Below are positions 50,111-61,168 of a stretch of DNA of 64,000 bases, in pieces (the stretch's first letter is position 1; each line of letters opens with the position of its first letter). The stretch is from Channallabes apus. Lineage: Eukaryota; Chordata; Actinopteri; Siluriformes; Clariidae. The translations under genes and the position numbers were made by a program. Location: assembly GCA_030522415.1 (NCBI GenBank), contig CM060121.1, positions 26,230,912 through 26,294,911 of the forward strand, in the 5' to 3' direction. The notes below the pieces were generated by a model, which was given only the letters and a program-made list of their open reading frames with translations, was not told the DNA's origin and did not search any database.

Positions 50111-53100
50111 ATGGCTAGCACAATGAGTTTTGCCTGCCGACGGCACGCGGACTTTTCTCCAAGTCTTCGACCGATTCACCAGAAATTGCAGTTTTCAAAT
50201 AGCGACGGTGAAGAGGACAGTATCGAGGAGGCCAACAGCGGTACCAGGGTTGAGTCTGGCTTTATCGAGCTGGATTCCCCGGTGTCCCTGCGGTGGAGCA
50301 GCACGGATAAGAGACCCGACGAGCTGAACAGCAGCCCGCTGAGCCGCACCAGAGCGGACGACGCCGAGTCTTGGGACGAGGAAGGGTTCGGATCCCCAGC
50401 TCACCTCAAAATCAGCTTTTGTGGCAGAATCTCACCGTCGCCGAGGAAAAGCCCTCGCGCATACGACAGTTCACCGGAGAGGACGTGTGTTCAGGACGGT
50501 GTCGAGGGCTCGAGCTCTCCCATTCCTGACTGTCCTGATACACCACCCCGGAAAACCTTCAGAAAACCATCAGAACAGGTTGGTACTGGAGTTATCTCAG
50601 TCTGTAAACATATAGCTTAGTCATCAGCAGCCAAATACAGAGGTCAGGGGTAGCTCAGTGGTTAAGGCATTGGACTAGGGTTCAGGTTCAAACCCCACAA
50701 CCACCAAGTTGCCACTGTTGGGCCCTTGAGCAAGGCCCTCAACCCTCAACTGCTCAGATGTATAATGAGATAAAAATGTAAGTCGCTCTGGATAAGAGCG
50801 TCTGCCAAATGCCTAAATGTAAATGTACAGAGCCTAATTAAAATTTAGAAATTTATGTCTGATCTTCGGTCTGCAGAGTTTGCTGTCCAGAGCAAGTACA
50901 AGCCGGAGAGTCGCACTTTTCAACAATGTGGATTCCAAAGGGAAGGCGAGTCACGACGGAAGGCGAAACCAAACGCCTCTGGTCAACATTAACCCCTTCA
51001 CCACTGACTCCGTGGTCAACTCATCAACTCAACCAAGGATCAACAGAAAGCGTTCTCACTGGAATGAGTAAGCTCTTTCACTTGGTTCTAACAGCGTTGC
51101 TTGTTTAATTTATGCGTTAGTTTAGCTTTTGTCGCTTTGACATTATTCCTTTACACGTTCAGGTTGTGATAAGTTCGTTAAATCCGCTTTTTGCCCAGGT
51201 TGCAGTGGGTTCTTGCCAAGTTGTACTGCAACCTGGGCAAAAAGCGGATGTCTAATATGAAATAACACTTTTACAGCTCCTGTGGAGAAGATATGGAGGC
51301 AAGTGATGCTGAGATTGAGGATGATGAGATGATTCCACCTTCAAAGGTATACATTTCTTTAATTGGTCGTCTGTTCTCGTTAGAAAGCTATACATACTGC
51401 CCATCACATGCAATACAAAGTATTTTAAGTACAAGTTGTGATAACCTTCTGATTAAACTTGTAATAAGCCCTCATTGTTTACAGAGAATTACAACGATGG
51501 AGAGAAATACGATGTCAAGATATGCATCAGAGTTCCACGAACTAGAGAAGATTGGTTCTGGACAGTTTGGCTATGTGTACAAGTGTGTGAAAAGACTGGA
51601 CGGCTGCATATATGCAATCAAGCGCTCCAAGAAGCCTTTGGCAGGCTATGTTGATGAGTAATTGATTGATTAATGATGCATGCATAATGCATAGTTTAGT
51701 TTATAAATTTTACCACCATGTCATTTTTTAATAATGTTTTCTTTTTTTTATGATGTCCATTGTTAAAACAATTAAACACATGAAATGTAATTCATAATTA
51801 GTACACCATTTACGCAGGTTATTAGAATCAGATGCTTACTGTGCCTTTTTGATTTGTGCAACCAACCACAGGCAAAATGCACTTCGTGAGGTCTATGCAC
51901 ATGCAGTTCTTGGACAGCACCCACATGTGGTGAGATATTATTCTGCCTGGGCCGAGGATGACCACATGCTGATCCAGAATGAGTACTGCAATGGTGGCAC
52001 CTTGTCTGATGTTATCGCTGTGAACTACAGACGCATGCACTTTCTGTCTGAGCTGGAACTTAAGGACCTATTGCTGCAGGTCTCCCGTGGACTTAAGTAC
52101 ATCCACTCGACAGCGCTTGTGCACATGGACATTAAGCCAAGTGAGTTTTTTTTTTTTTTTTTTTTTGTATGTTGTACTTTGAGGGAACAGGGAAATTTGC
52201 AGTTGATTGCTTTTCCTCTTTTGCTGTTTACTGATATGCAAAACATTCCATTGTGTTATATTTGGCTACTCAGTTTTTCCAATTTATTTTATTGGGTTTA
52301 AAAATGCTTGTCATCATATCACACATTCTTCATAATACAGTCATGATGATTTTGGGAAAATGCCTCTCACTATTATGTCTTTATGCTGTTTATTCTTTTT
52401 CTCTTTGGTCTTGCAATTTTTGTAATTATTTTGTAAAAGAACACTGGAAGTATTAAGTGTGGGCTCACTGTTGTGTGTGTCCATTAATATGTCTGTGTAT
52501 TTAAAATTGTATTTTGTATGCTTGTTTCAGGTAACATATTTATTTCAAGAAAGTCTGCGGTGAGTGTTGAGGAGTTTGAAGATGAGGAAGATGGGCCCAG
52601 CACAAATGTGATATACAAAATAGGTATGCACATACTGACTACACCCTTTATATGCAATGTACAATTTTGCTGAATTGCAGATTAAATGAATCTCTTTATT
52701 ATAGGTGACCTGGGGCATGTGACCAGGGTGACCAATCCTCAGGTTGAGGAGGGTGACAGCAGATACCTGGCTAATGAAGTTCTTCAGGAGGTAATGGTGC
52801 TTTTCTTTCATAGCCAATATTTTGTCTTCTTGTCTTTGTCTACTTTTTATTTATTAAGAAGTAAAGGAAACATTTTTATGCACAGGGTAGCACCTCCTCA
52901 TGACATTTCCCTGTATTTGAGGAACTAATTGTACAAGTATCTTCTATGGCCAAAAGTTTGGGGAAATTGTGTTTTTTATTTTATTTTATTTATTTTTTTA
53001 TTTTTTGGTCCCCCCAACCCCCCTCTATTTGGCTTTCAACAGCCTTAATCATTGACGAGCATTAGTGAGGTCAGGTACTTATGTCAGACAAGACGTAATG

Positions 53101-54068
53101 GGGAATGCTCATGATGTTTTTGTAGTGGTGGGGGTTTGTTATTTATCCTGCTTGATAAACTGAGTATGGTGATGTTCCTTTCAGAACTATAGTAACCTGA
53201 CAAAGGCTGACATCTTTGCTTTGGCTCTGACTGTTGTCCGTGCATCTGGAGCTGAGCCTCTGCCGACCAATGGCGAACAATGGCACAGAATCCGCCAGGG
53301 AATTCTACCCCATATCCCACAAGTGCTCTCTCAAGAATTTATAAGCCTACTAAAGGTAAAAACAAATGTACATCTTAATTACAGTGCATTATTTTGTAAC
53401 TGTAGACACACATTTTAGAATCTCTTTATTATTGTTGTTTTTTATTATTATTTATTTATTGTGCTTACTTTAGTAAATACATGTTTAAAATGTCTTACAC
53501 AGCTTATGATTCATCCTGACCCGACACGGCGGCCATCGACCTCTGATCTCATAAGGCACCCTGTTCTGCTGACTGCCTCCAGGATGAATGCTGATCAGTT
53601 GCGTGTGGAACTTAATGCAGAGAGATTGAAGAATGCCCTGCTCCAAAAGTATGTCATTTCCTGCAAAGCACCATTTATAAATTGTTTAGATCAAGCAGGA
53701 TTAGTTTGATATACTGGTAGATCACCAGGGGAAAAAAAGTAAAGGTCATTTGAAATCTCACTTTTAATTCAATTGTTCTTAAAATCTGTATCCTAGTCAA
53801 CCACTACTCCTTATTTCATTTTGGCTGTTACGGGTTATTAACGTATTTGTAATGCTTAGAAGAAAAAAAACTTTGCTATCTATTTATTAATCTATCTATT
53901 TTTTTTTGTCACAGGGAGCTGAAAAAAGCCCAGCGTGCAAAAGCTGCAGCAGAAGAGAGAGTTTTATCCACAGACAGAGTCCTGACACGTTCTACAGTCC
54001 AGTCCAGTTCCAGGAACTCTCGCCTTATTGGGAAAAAGATGAACCGCTCTCTTAGTCGCGCCATTTAA
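50111..54068 (+). CDS. wee1: Wee1 mitosis-inhibitor tyrosine kinase (ten coding exons)
   Basis: Coding exons are 50111-50578, 50877-51067, 51277-51346, 51485-51657, 51872-52140, 52531-52623, 52705-52790, 53185-53355, 53503-53648 and 53915-54068. All are GT-AG and join in frame to 606 aa (human WEE1 646). Wee1 is the nuclear kinase that phosphorylates CDK1 on Tyr15 and blocks entry into mitosis. Visible are a regulatory N-terminus with acidic/SP-rich stretches, the [13 protein letters not shown] motif (about 218-230), glycine loop [11 protein letters not shown] lysine K289, HMDIKPSN (D387), the Wee1-type DLGH instead of DFG (D423), ELNAE and a basic Arg/Ser C-terminus. ATG 50111 has a good context; ATG 50123 matches the human MSF start and is an in-frame alternative. 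Compared with human WEE1, the LRLFDTPHTPK segment before SLLS is absent. The last codon is followed directly by a znf143 relic. Its neighbourhood to znf143 sequence supports wee1 over wee2. Confidence 0.96.
50644..50826 (+). repeat. tRNA-headed SINE (family A) in wee1 intron 1
   Basis: The head 'ggggtagctcagtggttaag' (A box) and 'aggttcaaacc' (B box) resemble a tRNA. They are followed by 'cactgttgggcccttgagca' and the conserved core 'gctctggataagagcgtctg'. It fills most of the 298-base intron 1. As it has a SINE body and lacks a proper 3' acceptor stem, it is not a tRNA gene. Confidence 0.85.
51182..51249. repeat. Perfect 25-bp hairpin in wee1 intron 2
   Basis: Arms 51182-51206 and 51225-51249 are exact reverse complements around an 18-base loop. 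The hairpin ends 27 bases before the exon 3 acceptor (51276). The size is like a pre-miRNA or a tiny foldback transposon. I see no target duplication and no other copy in the window. Confidence 0.85.
52930..53110. mobile_element. DNA-transposon traces in wee1 intron 7
   Basis: 'atggccaaaagtttgggga' (52950) and 'gagcattagtgaggtcaggt' (53058) are the terminal and internal motifs of the transposon family seen at 35574, separated by T-rich and C-rich filler. It contains the 14-mer also inserted in the znf143 relic. Confidence 0.5.
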
Positions 54069-54440
54069 AACTGGAGGATGGCACGACAGCATACATTCAT
54101 GCACCCAAAGGTACACATTTCCCAGGAGTTACTTTTTTGTGTAAAAGATTAATGAAATAATTAGTAATTATTTAAAAGTTGCTTTTAGGGAAGATGTGTT
54201 TCGGGCGCGGGATGGTTCTAAAAGAATAATCACTTACTAGTCAGAAATCTACCTATAGTACATGTAAATGTAAACAAACCTTTTGTAAGCATGTGCAAAA
54301 ATCTTACCAAAAAAAATGTTACAGCAACTTGGAAACATTTCAACATTTTGTATTTTGTTCCTTGACTCAGACATACAGAATTCATTGTGTTTGTGTCATT
54401 TTGAATCTTCTGGTATTCAGTGTTCGTTATGCAAACTTGT

Positions 54441-54446
54441 AATAAA
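54441..54446 (+). terminator. Candidate wee1 poly(A) signal
   Basis: AATAAA 373 bases after the wee1 stop codon, followed by T-rich sequence. It lies in the first intron of the znf143 relic, so use of this signal would keep wee1 mRNA free of the later znf143 exons. Confidence 0.5.
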
Positions 54447-55659
54447 CTTGGGTCAAATTATGTTCTCACTTTAATTGAATTACAAATATGGACCAAGTAT
54501 TGCCAACTGCCCAAATAATCCTACAGCATAGGTGAAGCTGTCCTTTTGATTAAACATAACAAATACATATATAATTGTCAGAAACATACGATCAGGGTGG
54601 ATTACAAGCTGTCCAGTTGGAGGATGGTACAACTGCCTACATCCAGCACATGCCCCAGTCGAGCACCATTCTGGCTATTCAGGCTGATCACAGTGGCAGA
54701 CCTGCAAGCAGAGGACAGACACTATTGACCCTGACACCATCAGTGTGCTAGAACAGTATTCTGCAAAGGTTAAATTTACACCCATCACCCACATTTAAAA
54801 AATAACAATGTCTATTTTGGTATTAAAGTGAACTCACTGCCAAAATTTTGATGCAGTTCTAATGTACTTGAACTGCCGTTGCCGATGGAAGCAACAGATG
54901 CATGGTTGTTTTTAAAGGTGAGAAGCCTTTCAAGTGCCCGTTTGAAGGTTGTGGGAGATCTTTCACCACTTCAAATATTCGAAAGGTTCACATCCGAACA
55001 CACACTGGTGAGCGGTACTTATGTCAGTACCCTACTACTGCGCTGAACCCAACTGTGGAAGAGCGTTCGCCAGTGCCACCAACTATAAAAATCACATGAG
55101 GATCCACACAGGTAGTTACATTTTTGTACTACATCCGTGTAAATATAGGGGTTTTTGAACCAGCAACATTTTTGGAAAACCAAATCTAATAATAATTGCC
55201 ATTTTGTTTGCATTTGTAGGTGAGAAGCCATATGTGTGCACTGTGCCTGGCTGTGATGAGCGCTTTACTGAGTACTCCAGTCTTTACAAGCATCGTGTGG
55301 TCCTTACACCCTGCAAGCCCTACAACTGCAACCACTGTGTGGAAGACCTACAAGCAGATCTCCACATTAGCCATGCTGAAAAGCACTGCACACAATGATA
55401 CTGAACCCATTGAGGAGGAGCAGGAGGCCTACTTTGAGCCACCTACAGGTTGGTGCAAAACAAAAAATTTAAATGTGTAGAACTACTTAAAGCTCTGAGG
55501 TGATCACTGGTTAATTTAATTAGCCCTGGTCAGTCACCCACACTGGAGCTGTTTTAATACTAGCAAACTTTTGTGAGTAGATTTATTGTGGGTTGATATT
55601 TTTTGAGAATGATCTTTCCATAAAATTTCATTGACATAGTCAGTATTTATCAGCTTGTC

Positions 55660-57060
55660 ATAATTTGCCGAACAAGAGAGAAGGATGAAGGTGAGGTGAG
55701 AAGGGCGTGGAGGATGAAGAGTGGAAAGGCTGTTGGTCCTGATGACGTACATTTTGAGGGTATGGAAGTGCTTAGAGTGGCAGTAGAGTTTCTAACTAGT
55801 TTGTTTAACAAGATCTTGGAGAGTGAGAGGATTCCAGAAGAATGAAGGAGAAGTGTATCGGTGCCGATTTTTAAGAAAAAGTGAGATGTGCAGAGCTGTG
55901 GCAATTACAAAGATATAAAGCCATACAATGAAGCTGTGGGAAAGAGTAGTGGAAGCTAGGTTAAGGGCAGAGGTGAGCATTTGAGAGCAGCAATATGGTT
56001 TCATTCGTAGAAAAGAGTACATCAGATGGAGTATTTGCTTTGAGGATGCTGGTGAAGTACAGAGAAGGTAAAAAAAAAGAGTGGCAGAGAAGTATGTTAG
56101 AGTGGTACAGGACATGTATGAAAGCTGTAAGACAGTGGTGAGATGTGCTGTAGGTGTGACAGAAGAGTTCAAGGTGGAGGTGGGTTTGCATCAAGAATCG
56201 TCTCTAAACCCCTTTTTGTTTGCTCTGGTGATGGACAGGATGACAGATGAGGTTAGACAGGAGTCTCCATGGACTATGATGTTTACATTGTGCTTTGTAG
56301 CGAGAGCAGGGAACAGATGGAAGAAAATTTGGAGAGATGGAGGTACGCTCTGGAAAGCAGAGGAATGAAGGTTAGCCGCAGCAGGACGGAATACATGTGT
56401 GTGAATGAGAGGAACCAAAGTGGAACGTTGAGGCTACAGGGAGCAGAGGTAAAGAAGGTGCTCTGTACTTGGGTTCAGCGGTCCAGAGCAACGGAGAGTG
56501 TGGAAAGGAGGTGAAGAGGCGGGTACAGGCAGGTTGGAATGGGTGGAGAAAAGTGTCAGGTGTGTTATGTGATAAAAGAGTATCAGCGAGAATGAAAGGA
56601 AAGGTGTACAGGACAGTGGTGAGACCAGCGATGCTCTACGGCTTAGAGACAGTGGCACTGAAGAAAAGACAGGAGGCAGAGCTAGAGGTAGCAGAGCTGA
56701 AGATGTTGAGGTTCTCTTTGGGAGTGACAAGGATGGATAGGATCAAGAATGAGTTCATCAGAGGGACAACCCATGTTAGATGTTTTGGAGATAAAGTTAG
56801 AGAGGCCAGATTGAGGTGGTTTGGACATTCAGAGGAGAGATGGTGAATATATCGGTAGAAGGATGCTGAGGTTGGAACTGCCAGGCAGGAGGTCTAGAGG
56901 AAGACCAAAGAGGAGATTTATGGATGCAGTGAGAGAGGACATGAAGTTGGATGGTGTTAGAGAAGAGGATGCAGAGGATAGGGTTAAATGGAGGCAGATG
57001 ATTCGCTGTGGCGACCCCTGAAAGGGAACAGCCGAAAGACAAAGAAGAAGAGAGAAGAAT
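55660..57060 (+). mobile_element. RTE-like LINE relic inside the znf143 relic
   Basis: Translated fragments in order are MKSGKAVGPDDVHFEGME, FLTSLFNKILESERIPEE, EQQYGFIRRK, YVRVVQDMYESCKTVVRC, LVMDRMTDEVRQESPWTMMF, RVQAGWNGWRKVSGVLCD, RPAMLYGLETV, RGRPKRRFMDAVRED and DRVKWRQMIRCGDP. These are reverse-transcriptase and C-terminal motifs of a fish non-LTR element. The catalytic FADD box is missing: about 8 bases are deleted after MMF at about 56283. The endonuclease part is absent (5' truncation). It ends at 'aaagacaaagaagaag', a LINE-type 3' tail. RTE clade is my best guess. Confidence 0.82.
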
Positions 57061-57246
57061 GAAGAAGGCTATTGTGATGACAAGCAAACAGCAGCAGTGT
57101 GTAGTGCTAATTACCTAAGAGTTTGGTTTAGCTCAGATCGGCATTGAGGTAGAAATGTAGCATGCAGTGGAATACACAGCAGAAAAGATTCAGCACATCT
57201 CATCCACCGCATGCAGAAGCTGAGGGTTCTGTAATATGGTCTAGGG

Positions 57247-57767
57247 CAGTGGTTCTCAAAGTGTGGGGCGCCCCGTGTGTCTTAAACCGCTGGCAGCAGA
57301 CCGCATGAGACCCAACAAATTAGGAAGACGCTTAGAGACAACACACTCACAGTCAGGTTAATAATCCACTCGACTCGACTTTCAAAGAAAGCTGGCAGAA
57401 TAGTCCTCCTGCTGTCACTTTGCAGACAGCAGGAGAATCGCATGGTAACATCTGAATCAGTGGACAGCAAAGCACAAATGGCTTCATTCAAAGTTGCATA
57501 CAGAATTGGCCAGTGCAAAAAAACTACAAACGATTGCTGAGCAGCTAATAAACATGGGGTCAATTATGCAATAAATGACAACGTAAGCCTTTTATAACAA
57601 TTACACGTGTGTTTTGAACTTGTTGTTTGATCTTATTGGTTTAGAAATTGATATTTCAATAAACAGTAAACTTGGCCGTTTTTGCTATTATTTTGTTGAC
57701 AAGTGGGGCTTGAAAATTCGCTCACCCCCTTAAGTGGGGAATGACAGAAAATGTTTGAGAACCACTG
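57247..57767 (-). mobile_element. hAT-type element with perfect 8-bp target duplication
   Basis: It begins 'cagtggttctcaaagtg' and ends with the inverted 'tttgagaaccactg'. The target duplication 'gtctaggg' is identical on both sides (57239-57246 and 57768-57775). The 521 bases retain a 93-aa - strand frame (57282-57563) resembling the dimerisation end of hAT transposases, but no catalytic part. The perfect duplication implies a fairly young insertion, made after or around the decay of the znf143 copy. Confidence 0.85.
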
Positions 57768-58197
57768 GTCTAGGGTGACATCAGGAGGACTGGGTTGTGA
57801 ATTATTTGTGCAGTCACAGTTGTAAACAAAAGAAATGAGAACCACCAGAGTATTTGATTAGGTACAAAAAACTCTGGTAGAAAGAAATTTATCAAAATCT
57901 ATTATCAAATATTTTGTAACTACAATGCAATAATAACCCTAGCTGCAAAATAACTGTTAAAGGTTTTTTTTTTTCCCCTTTCTTTTTTGTTATCTTGTTC
58001 AGAGGCCGTTGATGACCCTGCATTAACCCTTAAATTGACCCTTAATTTACCCCTGCTGTGGTAGAGGAGGATGGAGGATCAGAGCAGGGTTCAGCAGGAC
58101 CCGAGATCATGCGTAGCACTCATATCTCAGGATAGCACACAACAGGTTGGCACAGTTTTTAAAAAATGGAGTTAACGATAGTTATTTCCGTTGTTGT

Positions 58198-58203
<6 letters not shown>

Positions 58204-58229
<26 letters not shown>
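58204..58229. repeat. (GTA)n microsatellite
   Basis: About nine GTA units. Confidence 0.9.
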
Positions 58230-58230
<1 letters not shown>

Positions 58231-58607
58231 GTCCAAGAAAGTTAATGCAGATTGTATGGCCCAATACCAGTTACTTCTCTAAGGAATTGGACTGATTGTT
58301 TTTCTCACAATTTTCATTTGCTGTGTCACTTTGGATCGGATGTCCAGATCTGCCTCAAGTTTAATAAACCTTCTATCAAAACCGGTCAGCCCAACCGTTC
58401 CTGACTGATTGGGACAGGTTCATTTGGGGGTCTAAAATGCACCGTTTTTAAAATCAAAACTTTGTTAATAGACCCCTTTCCTCCTGTGATTCTCAGCTCT
58501 GTTTTGGGTTCCCTCTGAAAACAAGACATGTCACATCAAAGAGCTCAAAAACCTCTTCTACTGTGGAAAAAAATTTTAAATAAAAAAAATAATTAACTCC
58601 TTCAAAT

Positions 58608-58982
58608 ATGACACCGCGACACAGTGGTGTAGTAGTGGTTAGAGCACTGTCGCCTTGCACTTCCAGGGTGCGGGTTCGATTCCCGGCCAGGCTCGATTCC
58701 CGTCTCTGTGTGCATGGAGTTTGCATGTTCTCCCAGTGCTTGGTGGTTTTCCTCCGGGTACTCCGGTTTCCTCCCACAGTCCAAAGACATGCAGATTAGG
58801 CTAATTGGCGTTCCCAAATTGACCATAGTGTGTGAATCAGTGTGTGTGTGCTCTGCGATGGATTGGCACGCTGTCCAGGGGTGTACCCTGCCTCGTGCCC
58901 TGAGTCTCCTGGGATAGGCTCCAGGTCCCCGCGACCCTAAATACAGGATAAAGCGGTATAGAAGATGAATGAATGAATGAAG
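58608..58982 (+). repeat. SINE-like repeat (family B), near complete
   Basis: A tRNA-like head 'gttagagcactgtcgcctt' with B box 'gggttcgattcccg' is followed by 'tggagtttgcatgttctccc', 'cctcccacagtccaaagaca', 'ctaattggcgttcccaaatt', 'gcgatggattggcacgctgt', 'cctgggataggctccaggtc' and a (GAAT)n tail. It lies in an intron of the znf143 relic, in the same orientation. Confidence 0.85.
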
Positions 58983-60090
58983 TATGACACCTAACTTGCT
59001 CCAAATTCTCTGGATAGAGAATGAACTGCATTTTACAGTAAACCAACAAAATCTACCTCAGTCTCTTTCACACCAATTCTCATTCAATTTTGTGCGCCCA
59101 CATAAAAAATTACATTATTATGTCTTCTGTTTGCAACTATCGTTTGGCAGGTTTGAATGTCTGAATCCATTAATTTTGCTTTGTGGCTGATTTTTACCAA
59201 AAATGCTTACTGAAGGTGGTGCCTCGCACTTCACTTCCTGGCCTACACAATGAAAATAAAGCAAGTGTTCACTTGGTTGCATTGTAACTGATAATGTGTT
59301 GTGTCAAAATATGAATAACTAATAATTGCACTGTCCATTCAGGTTTTTTCTCAGGCAGACGTTCGAGCAATGAGTGGCACAATAACGATGGTAACTCAAG
59401 AAGGAACGACCATAACCATACTGTACCTGCTCATGAGGCAATGCTCTCATCTGGAGAAGGTCATTCTGTCACCATGGTTTCACGACACAGAACGACAGGT
59501 AACGGTTCATGTTTGCTTTTCAAATTCTTTCAAGTTATTTATTCTTTTACAAATGGTTTTATCTATATATACAGTCATTCACCTGAGCTTAGCTAACATG
59601 TGCTGGTTTCTGAGGTGTCTTTTTATCGTTTTATTTGTGTTGTAGGTGGCAATTGTGACACCAGATCTGTCTGTGTTCCATACTGAGGATGGAGAGCTGG
59701 TGCAGGAGCAGCAGCGGCCGATGGTATCCACCAGCCCACATCCAGTTACATCCTGGCTACCTCTAATGGCACACACATTGCCGTGCAGGTACATAAACAC
59801 AGTGTTCGCAAAGTTTATATAGTATTTACTATGATTACAGGCATGTTATAATCCAACTAAATTCAATTTGGAGTGCACCTGATGAATTACCAAGATATTT
59901 GGTTTTATTTCTGTGATGATAACAGTAGTGGTATAAGCGTGTGGAAAGTAGATAAACATAGCTAAAAAAAAAAAATTTGTCCAATTGTCACTTCTTTGGA
60001 TTCTAAGGGATTTCATACACTCATTTAATATCTAATTATCAAATCTTAAAGTGATCTGTTAATTACATCTGATAAGAGAGCCTTATTACT

Positions 60091-60495
60091 AGGGGTGTCA
60101 AAATTAATTTGATGAGGACGATTCGGTATCGCTTCAGTAATAGACCATAACCGATTATAACGTACTGACGCTTTTCTGACGTCATTTGCCACATACGTGC
60201 TTTGTCGCAGTAGAATACAATGGCCGAGGTAGGCGGATCTCGAGAGCGAGTAATTAAAAAAGCTCCAACTACTTTAAAATCGGACATCTGGGCACATTTC
60301 GGCTTTTATGAACAACCTGGTAATCACGACCTGGAGAAGACACACGCTGTCCGTTTTCATATAGATCAAATGATACCAATGTTGCCACCCAACTCAGAGA
60401 GAGGGCAAGAATTACCAGAGCAGTGGCGGCTTTTATAGCAAAGGACATACGGCCCTTTTCTGTGGTGGAAAATCCAGGTTTCGCCACCTGTTAAT
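60091..60495 (+). mobile_element. hAT (ZBED-type) transposon fragment
   Basis: It starts 'taggggtgtcaaaatt', a hAT-like terminus. From ATG 60220 a 72-aa frame reads KSDIWAHFGFYEQPGNHDLEK, the start of the BED zinc finger of ZBED/hAT transposases. The cysteine and histidine ligands that should follow are gone. Confidence 0.6.
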
Positions 60496-61168
60496 ACGGA
60501 ATTAGGTACATTTTCAAGCAGTTATGGGGCGTAGTGTATGAATCATCAGATAAATGTTTTTAAATTGAAAAACGATAAGATTAAAAGCTGTCACAACCTA
60601 AATTCACTTGTCATCCTATATAAAAGGATAATGAATTTGCATGAAACTCATGTATGCTCATGTATGTATACAGTAATGTACTGTACTGCTACATTCATTC
60701 TGACGTGTAACTTTAAAATTACAGCCTGTTCAGGTGTTTTAAAAAGCTTTCCACATAAATTTCTATTGCATAACAGGAAACATGTTACATAAAATGGTTC
60801 ATTTGATCTGTGAATTAAAGTATTATGTTATATTTCTTTGTTGCTTTATTTATTTATTTTTTAGCTCACTGATCAGCCTTCACTGGAGGAGGCCATCAGA
60901 ATCGCGAGATGTCGCATTCAACAAGGAGAAACCCCCCGGCCTAGATGATTAAAGCACGACCTTGAATTAAGCAGTCACCACATGTGTGTGTGCCAGATGT
61001 TTGTGCTGAGAAACTGAAAAAGTCAAGTATCTAAAAAAAAAAAAGATTATGTTTGCTCTGTTTGAAGAGGACTAAATATATTTTTGTGTGGATTTATGTA
61101 CATAATGTTTTGAAACTGGAGTTTTTGCTGTAAATATTTATTTGATTCTTCTGTTGAATACTTGACTT

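Larger units (their letters stand above)
54069..60952 (+). pseudogene. znf143: znf143 unprocessed pseudogene, truncated
   Basis: Exon relics: 54069-54110 ([13 protein letters not shown]), 54582-54768, 54918-55111, 55220-55448, 58003-58145, 59343-59498, 59646-59788 and 60865-60952. All keep GT and AG borders. They match ZNF143, the C2H2 activator of snRNA and mRNA promoters that also anchors chromatin contacts: the [11 protein letters not shown] repeat, [16 protein letters not shown] (finger 4), [12 protein letters not shown] (5), [16 protein letters not shown] (6), YNCNHC (7), [26 protein letters not shown] and the final PSLEEAIRIA. Everything upstream and fingers 1-3 is missing. The frame is broken near 54688, 54715, by 14 nt at 55014-55027, and near 55338, 59418, 59742 and 60930. 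Finger 6 has lost its second zinc-binding His. Introns are kept, so this is a DNA-level copy, not a retrocopy. Assembly error is unlikely to explain it, since the adjacent wee1 is intact. Confidence 0.9.

Noticed and set aside
50644..50720. Functional tRNA gene in wee1 intron 1
   Set aside because: A and B boxes are present, but the cloverleaf is incomplete and the sequence continues into a SINE core. Another copy lies at 690-828.
54995..55027. Tiny 20-base intron (gtgagc...tgtcag) explaining the extra bases in znf143 finger 5
   Set aside because: Far below the minimum size for a spliceosomal intron, and it would delete the conserved GER codons.
54918..55448. An active short zinc-finger gene
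   Set aside because: Frames break inside fingers 5 and 7, finger 6 lacks a zinc-binding His, fingers 1-3 are gone and the remaining exons are also out of frame.
58608..58700. tRNA gene at the head of the family B repeat
   Set aside because: The same head occurs in the copy at 62750-63094 followed by the same long body, so it is a dispersed repeat.
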